Shown in pieces: positions 58,375 to 64,000 of a stretch of DNA of 64,000 bases (positions are counted from its first letter, which is position 1; each line of letters starts with the position of its first letter). Both the position numbers and the translations under genes were made by a program. Where the stretch lies: NCBI GenBank assembly GCA_029204225.1, contig CM055103.1, positions 45,442,880-45,506,879 on the forward strand. Reading direction: 5' to 3'. The stretch is from Diphasiastrum complanatum (lineage: Eukaryota > Streptophyta > Lycopodiopsida > Lycopodiales > Lycopodiaceae). The notes beneath the pieces were generated by a model. That model searched no databases and was not told where the DNA came from. It saw only the letters and a program-made list of their open reading frames with translations.

Positions 58375-59090
58375 CATCTTGGCAATGATAGTATATGATG
58401 GTGAAGGCACTATAAGATTGATGTTCCAACATGATCAGTTCAAACAACTATCAAATGTTTTGCATGTACCTAAACTCTCTACAAATCTATTGTCAATACG
58501 TAGGATTATTGATTTAGGTCATAGAGTAGAGTTTGAGTCTGATCAATGTTAAATTGTCAATAGGACAAATAAGATCCTTGCACTTGGCAAGAGGCATGGA
58601 TACTTATATAGACTAATTCATTGTTATTCAGATACAAGTCAAGCCTTGAATACCTCTATTCTAGTCAATGAGACATTAGTTTGGCACAATAGATTAGGAC
58701 ATTTGAATCATACATCTCTGTCGAACATGTCAAAATAGTCCTTAGCACTTGATCACGACTATTCGACCAATAAAGTCAACCTCCTTATTTGTCATAGCTA
58801 AATTATCAAAAAACAGACTAGGATTAAGACATTACTTTGGAATAATAGATTAGGACATTTGAATTGTTCATCTATGTCAAACATGTCAAAATAGTCCTTA
58901 GCACTTGATCTTGACTATCCAACCAATAAAGTCAACCTCCTTGTTTGTCATAGCTACATTATCGAAAAACAGACTAGGATTCCGTTTAGATAGGCATGCC
59001 TAGATGTTGTTCATTCAAATATATGTGGTCCAATGCAAACTCCATCATTGCTTGTGCAAAGTATTTCATTACCTTCATTGACAAATATTA
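58375..59090 (+). pseudogene. Copia protease-integrase remnant
   Basis: Plus-strand codons give FKQLSNVLHVPKLSTNLLSI, then HGYLYRLIHCYSD and ETLVWHNRLGHLNHTSLSNM, the protease end and GAG-pre-integrase. About 59012-59050 gives VHSNICGPMQTPS, the start of integrase. A 156-bp tandem duplication in the middle repeats the WHNRLGHLN region. Nonfunctional. Confidence 0.88.
58683..58994. repeat. 156-bp tandem duplication in Copia remnant
   Basis: ATTAGGACATTTGAAT occurs at 58693 and 58849, and the following 130 bp (AACATGTCAAAATAGTCCTT, then CAACCTCCTT(A/G)TTTGTCATAG and AAACAGACTAGGATT) is repeated with few changes. Confidence 0.9.
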
Positions 59091-59116
59091 GAGAAGAGCA
59101 TTAACCCAAGTTAATA

Positions 59117-59715
59117 TGTGAGAGGGATTTGGCACCCTACGTGTGTAAGTCCAACCTGATGATCACATAGTTATTTGATTAGTTACAAGTCAATAAGAGA
59201 ACCTTAGGCCTTTTTGCGGGACTTTTAATGTCGCAGGGCCTAAATGTCAAGTTAGGGTCCTCTTCTCTATTATAAAAAGAGACCAACTCGAGTTCCTACG
59301 CATGTTTATGTCCTCATTTCAATAAAGCAAATTGGTTCTCTTCTGAAATGGATTGATGAATGTCCTTGCTCGCTATCACTTTTCCTCCATCTCTCATGCT
59401 TTCTTTGGATTTTGCTAATTGTTGGATCTGATTGTTATTGGGATTGTGTGTTATTATATTTTTTATGAGAGAGAAAGGGAGAGAGAGAGAAGAGTAAGCT
59501 ATCTTGTTGTGGATCGTAGTGTTAATGGATGTAGTGTTAATGTTCAGGGTTAATGGATGTTAGAGTTAGATTTGGATCTTCCATTCATGTTGAAATCTGA
59601 ACTATATTATCGCTCTCATGGGAACGAATCTATGCGTGACAACTAACTTCGTCTCTTTGATGCTAGATTGATTAGATCTTGGATTTAGATTAGGCAAGGA
59701 AAGAGACCCACTACA
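59117..59715 (+). repeat. Candidate 5' LTR of Ty3 element
   Basis: From TGTGAGAGGGATTTGG to CCCACTACA, about 599 bp, ending four bases before the PBS. It contains TATTATAAAAAGAG (near 59271) as a TATA box and AATAAAG (near 59322) as a possible poly(A) signal. The second LTR lies outside the window, so the 5' border is inferred. Confidence 0.6.
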
Positions 59716-59719
59716 TTTT

Positions 59720-59737
59720 TGGTGCCATTGCCGGGGA
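59720..59737 (+). promoter_or_regulatory. Primer binding site, tRNA-Asp-like
   Basis: TGGTGCCATTGCCGGGGA differs at two positions from TGGCGCCGTTGCCGGGGA, the tRNA-Asp-complementary site of Athila/Tat-type elements. Confidence 0.75.
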
Positions 59738-61221
59738 GCTACACCAATTTTTCAGTTTGAAGCATGTTTGTTGGATGGTTAACTTGCATTAGGCATCTTG
59801 TCGTGGCATGAATACTGCATTTAGGGTTAGTTTGGGAGTGATTTTGCTTGATTTGAGTGGATTTTCTTGTTTGAAATCTAATCTGATTGTAGAACATGGA
59901 AAGCTATTTAGATCACCAATCTTAAGATCCATTTGGATCTGAGATATCAGAAAGAACAACAAAAATCAGTCAAATTTGCCAGATTTTGGTCAACAAGAGG
60001 CAAAAAATGTCATTTGAGTTGATAACTTTTTGTCCTCTTACAAGAAACAGCAGAAAAACCGTCAAAAAACACCAAAAAATCACCAAAACCTTAAAAATAC
60101 AGAAAAAGAACCTTCGCCTGATTCACTGTGCATAGGTGTGATTTAGATCTATCTACTGCTAGGTCGGCGAAGAATAATACCAAAAATAGAAGGGTTTTCA
60201 GAGGATCAGTTGGCATATTGCCATATTTTTGCCAAAAAAAAGTCATTTTTTGCAAAAAAAACCAGTATTACTCTTGATCCTTTGCCAAAACCTTCGTCGA
60301 GTTTCCAAAACATTCTATTTATAGTAAAATACTATTTTTGAGTTCGGCGAAGATTCTTCTTGTCCAGATCATAGAAAATCTTGATTTTTACCCTCGCCAA
60401 ACTATAGAAACTCAAGGGGAGGCTCGAACTTGGGACCAAAGAAACTTTGGATGGCAAGCTAACCAACAAAGCCAACCCATTGGGTTGTGAGAAAATAATG
60501 TAGAAGTGACTAGCCAAATGCATGCTATGCTTTCCTTCTTCACCTCTATGGAGAAATGAAGAGCAATTCCAGGAATGAGAGTTTTGAAACAAATTTGTGC
60601 ATGTACATTGAGAACATCTACATCGATCTTGCAGTGGAGCATACAGTCAGGAATGATCTTAATGTCTTCAAGCATTGCACTCCTATAATATTAATACCCA
60701 CATTTGTAATTTCGTTAGATTTTCTCGAAATCTAGCCATACAATGTTGAGTCATGAATGCATTTCAATGTGTGCATTTTCTTGTGTCAGAAACCTTCGCC
60801 AGATTTACCCTAGTTTTATCTATGCCAGATTTTGCATCTGAGAGTTCGGCGAAGGTTATTTCTCTAGAAATTGTCAGAAAAATTGATCAGAGAGTTTTTT
60901 TTTTTTCAAAATAGCACTGTTGAACCTTTGTCGAGCCAATATTTGCCTAGGGAATCTTCGCCAATACTATTTTTAGGTTTTGATTTTCTTAATCAAGTCT
61001 CTGTCAAAATTTGGGTCAAATCTGATACATTTGGATATGGATTCTGATAAATTTTTCATTTTTTGAAAAGTATCGTTTGATTGAATTTCGAAATCTTTTT
61101 CACGATATAGAATTTGATTCTTGAAAAGTGGAATAGATCAAGTAGATCTGATCTGAGATAGTTTTGATTGAAAAATCTAGATCCAATCTCATTGTCTGCT
61201 TGATTTAAATTTGTGAAGATG
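59738..61221 (+). other. Leader of Ty3 element with recurrent CCTTCGCC/GGCGAAG motif
   Basis: A long untranslated leader. A short motif, CCTTCGCC or its reverse complement GGCGAAGG and close variants, occurs at about 60111, 60166, 60291, 60343, 60391, 60793, 60844, 60923 and 60955. A SINE-like sequence at 60412-60490 interrupts it. Confidence 0.6.
60412..60490 (-). repeat. tRNA-derived SINE
   Basis: On the minus strand TGGCTTTGTTGG (60474-60463) fits box A and GTTCGAGCCTC (60429-60419) fits box B at the usual spacing. Between them TTAGCTTGCCATCCAAAGTT and TTCTTTGGTCCCA match the copy at 51326-51386. Confidence 0.7.
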
Positions 61222-61500
61222 GCTACTCCGGGAGGTGCTCCTCAAGAAGTCAATCCTTTTATTGTTAGAAGAGCACACCGGTTGAATCTACCCAAATACA
61301 ATGGGTTACTTGCAAAATGCTATGGATGATGCAATTTGGGAGGAGGATGAAGATTCAGATGATGAGCCGAATATCAGTATGTTGCCTTATACAGCAGGGT
61401 AGACTACTACGACATCCACACTATTGCATCCATGAATGTCAACGCTACTGCAAAACTGATGCTCAATGAGTTCGAGAAACTCGGGAAGAACTAGCAGAAA
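61219..61500 (+). pseudogene. Ty3 gag remnant
   Basis: An ATG at 61219 opens a short frame (MATPGGAPQEVNPFIVRRAH). Homology jumps quickly to an acidic stretch (AIWEEDEDSDDEPNIS) and stops follow, so nearly all of gag has been deleted. Confidence 0.55.
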
Positions 61501-61503
61501 CAA

Positions 61504-62139
61504 ATGGAAAAGTGTTCTTCACCATTGCAGCCACCAAGAAATTCACATATAGATCTGAATGATCAGTTGCATCATCACGAAGAACCCTTCAAGATGACTG
61601 AAACGGAAGCGCTGCAAACAGAACTGCTCATGAATATTTTGTCTAGCAAGATCAATATCTCATTAAGAGAGTTTCTGAAGTTGGTGCCAAAAGCAAAAGA
61701 AGTCTTAGCGCAAACGTTAGCTCAAGCAGAACCAAAATTCCATCAAGAGCCACTTTTTTGTGCTGCATTTGAAGAATCCAATGAAGTACTCCATGTCGGA
61801 GCTGCTTGGGAAAGTGATCAAAAGAATATCACTCTGCCGATACAGCATAGACAATTTCCTAAGGAAGCAGCTGTGATAGATGGCGGTTTAGGAGTTAACC
61901 TGATCTCTACAAAGCTATGTGCAAAATGGGGCCTTACAAAGATCAAGCCTGTGACTTTTGCCATTAAGCTAGCTGATCAAACGTCAGTTCGTCTACCAGG
62001 AATGGTCGAAGATATACCTGTCAGAATTGCAGGAGTACAGTTCATCATTACTTTCGTAGTAATGGACTTACCAGAAGCACCAAATGTCTACAGTCCTATT
62101 GGGACGTCCATGGTTACGAGTTGCGCAAGTAATTCATAA
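61504..62139 (+). pseudogene. Ty3 protease (retropepsin) region
   Basis: A 211-codon frame with AAVIDGGLGVNLISTKLCAK, where D-G-G-L replaces the D-G-G-S/D-S-G active-site loop, then VTFAIKLADQTSVRLPGMVE and ITFVVMDLPEA. Homology continues in another frame at 62084 with VLLGRPWLRVAQVIHNWG, so one frameshift near 62095 separates the two. The upstream 100 residues are a linker I do not recognise. Confidence 0.85.
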
Positions 62140-62569
62140 CTGGGGTACCGAAAAAATCACTTTTGAAAATCGTGAACGTGCAGTCAAAGTTGATCTTGCA
62201 ACTTGGACTATCAAACCAGTGGTCCAAAAAGAGGATGATGATTCATCAACAACGGATCATACTTGTGACCGACCAGAGAAAAATTTGGGAGTTCATTACG
62301 ATTCTCAAACGGATACTATCAACTGGAATGAAGCTCTTGCAACGATTGATTGTACAGTAGGATATATGTGTCAACAAGATAATCAGTTAGATTTGAGCGA
62401 GATTTCATTATTAGATCGAACTTTGGATACACCGATTACTTTTCCATTGAATGCGCTGAATGTAGCTTGGATATCAATGGAACATATACCAGATCCGATT
62501 GAAGATGACCTCATACTTGTGAGTCATGCCTTGACTTATGATGACAATGCAGAACTTACGGATGAGTAG
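62084..62569 (+). pseudogene. Ty3 protease end and linker to RT
   Basis: Begins with LLGRPWLRVAQVIHNWGTEK, the last conserved retropepsin block, and continues as a poorly conserved acidic linker (IDCTVGYMCQQ, HIPDPIEDDLIL) to a stop at 62569. The frame differs from the protease start. Confidence 0.8.
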
Positions 62570-62944
62570 ATTCTAAATCATATGGATCCGCCTAGATTTG
62601 GAGTGCATAATGTTCCTGATGAACCAACAATAAAACCGCCCAAAGCAGTTATATTGAAGGAAGACAAGATCACAGGGTCAATAACGAAGAAGCAAGCCAA
62701 GCAACATTATAATACGGTTCTGAAATGGGAGAATCCTTCTCAAAAGATTGATTCAGTAATGTGCCACCCTTACTGGAAGGCAAAGGGAAATTCGAGGATG
62801 ATTTTACAAGTCAGAACTCTAGCAAGACATCATCGTCTCGGAAGTCATCACATCCACGATCAATTCCTGCTAAGAAGGCTAAGCGAAGATCCAAGACAAG
62901 TCCTTTAACAAAGGAACAAGCAGATGTAGTCTGCTTAGAAAGTA
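62570..62944 (+). pseudogene. Ty3 linker, RT N-terminal half missing
   Basis: Two overlapping short frames (62582-62908 and 62761-62964) show basic, Ser/Lys-rich sequence instead of the expected RT palm and fingers. The usual segments before FGL-x-NAP-x-xFQ are absent, which indicates a deletion of the RT N-terminal half. Confidence 0.6.
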
Positions 62945-63508
62945 ATGTCGTTTGGACTCTATAATGCACCAAGTTCATTCCAAAGAGTAATGCAATTTGC
63001 TTTTAAAGATTATGTACAGAAATTCCTTGAAATTTACTTGGATGATCTGGGAGTCCATAGTACAGATACAGACCACTTGGATCAATTGGAAAAAGTATTT
63101 GAAAGATGTCGCAAATATCAAATTTCTCTAAATTCAAAAAAATGCCAGATATGGGTTTCCCACGGAGTTGTGCTTGGGCATGTGATATCGAGACATCGTA
63201 TTGCCACAGATTATTCTAAAATCAAGATTATTGTGGAATTGCCACCGCCAACAACAATTCATGGAGTTTATGAGTCTATGAGTCATGCGAACTACGATCG
63301 AATTTTTATTATCTTCTTTGCGGATTTAGCACGACCTATATACAAACTGACTATTGTTCCTATTTGGACAGTCGAGACGTTAGAAGCCTTTGAAAAATTA
63401 AAAAAAGCATTAACTTCAGCACCAATACCGTGTTCTCCAGATGGGACGATTGAATTTCATGTTCACACGGATACCTCAAAATATGCCATTGGATCAATTT
63501 TGACGTAG
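62945..63508 (+). pseudogene. Ty3 reverse transcriptase, C-terminal half, and RNase H start
   Basis: The frame gives MSFGLYNAPSSFQRVMQFAF, EIYLDDLGVHS with the YxDD catalytic motif, then KKCQIWVSHGVVLGHVISRH and, after the connection domain, IEFHVHTDTSKYAIGSIL at the start of RNase H. A TAG at 63506 interrupts a frame that otherwise continues. Confidence 0.93.
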
Positions 63509-64000
63509 CCAGGTGATTATAAGAAGGATTATCCTATACGATTTGCAAGCAGACAACTTACAGATCCGGAGAAGAATTATTCAACATCAGAACGTGAGGC
63601 GTTAGCCATGATTTTTTCTGTTGAAAAATTTCGTCACTACCTCATGGAAACGCATTTTGCATTTTATACGGATCATCAGCCGTTACTTTACTTGGTAAAC
63701 AAGATATGCAATACTGGGCGTATTGCAAGATGGTTACTGTTATTGACTGAATTTGACTTTTGAATTGTGGTTCGAAAGAGCAAGCAACATTATCTAGCTG
63801 ATCACGTTTCGCGAATAGAATCCGCACCAGTTAATACTAAAGTGGATGATGAATTACCAGATGCTGCATTGTTCTATGTAGAAGCAGTATTTGAGTGGGC
63901 AGCGGATATTGTTGAGTACCTGATGCTAGGACAACCGAATGACTCTTTGACAAAAGTACAGAAGAGACAATTGATTCATAAGGCTCAACCTTATCAATTG
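63509..64000 (+). pseudogene. Ty3 RNase H and downstream, cut by window end
   Basis: Same frame as the RT part after the TAG. It reads YPIRFASRQLTDPEKNYSTS, EREALAMIFSVEKFRHYL and FYTDHQPLLYLVN, the RNase H core, and ARWLLLLTEFDF before an in-frame TGA at about 63762. It then continues with KQHYLADHVSRIES, the usual end of RNase H. Two nonsense codons make it inactive. Confidence 0.92.

Larger units (their letters stand above)
59117..64000 (+). mobile_element. Ty3-type LTR retrotransposon, 5' part, internally deleted
   Basis: Candidate 5' LTR, tRNA-Asp-like PBS, long leader, tiny gag remnant, protease, partial RT and RNase H occur in order on the plus strand; the element continues beyond the window. 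The PBS points to the Athila/Tat side of plant Ty3 elements. Most of gag and the N-terminal half of RT are missing, and several in-frame stops are present. Confidence 0.9.

Overview
This window looks like nuclear DNA from a land plant. It is AT-rich, dominated by decayed retroelements, and carries long CT microsatellites. It holds two convincing host genes, both of plant type: a SKP1-like gene on the minus strand and an oleosin gene on the plus strand. The SKP1 intron is about 7.5 kb and full of transposon remnants, which fits a large, repeat-rich genome such as a fern, lycophyte or gymnosperm. The sequence alone does not settle the lineage.

Layout, left to right. 6-2606: a short Copia-type LTR element on the minus strand, with two LTRs, PBS, a gag remnant and a TTTTT target duplication. 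2940-5410: a plus-strand Copia pol remnant, interrupted by about 1 kb. 7438-13143: a complete, apparently young non-autonomous LTR element with 865-bp LTRs that read as identical, an ATAGC target duplication, PBS and PPT. It has no pol; instead it has one 612-codon ORF. 13236-13953: a CT array and a LINE 3'-end fragment. 18329-26343: SKP1-like gene, two exons (98 + 57 codons), with two degenerate hAT transposons in opposite orientation inside the intron. 26344-26830: its upstream region, with paired G-boxes.

28321-32100: a decayed Copia element on the minus strand with a 3' LTR. 34640-38670: a tandem segmental duplication of unknown nature. 38655-41138: another minus-strand Copia, of the same family as the first by its gag and leader, with plus-strand Copia fragments in and beside it. 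41354-44131: a possible long LTR and PBS of a Ty3-type element. 45489-47352: a minus-strand gag-like ORF followed by a 408-codon ORF of unknown function. 48036-49092: a decayed unknown gene. 49645-49794: (TC)75. 50138-50287: a perfect 48-bp foldback plus a third tandem arm. 52883-53461: oleosin. 56380-58370: a decayed LINE. 58375-59090: a Copia fragment. 59117 to the window end: a Ty3-type element with candidate 5' LTR, tRNA-Asp-like PBS, protease, RT and RNase H, with large deletions.

The two host genes are unrelated: SKP1 is a core subunit of SCF ubiquitin ligases and oleosin coats lipid droplets. The remaining sequence is best read as nested and sequential transposon insertions. The most interesting items are the young LTR element with an internally duplicated ORF, the perfect foldback, and the regular G-box pairs upstream of SKP1.
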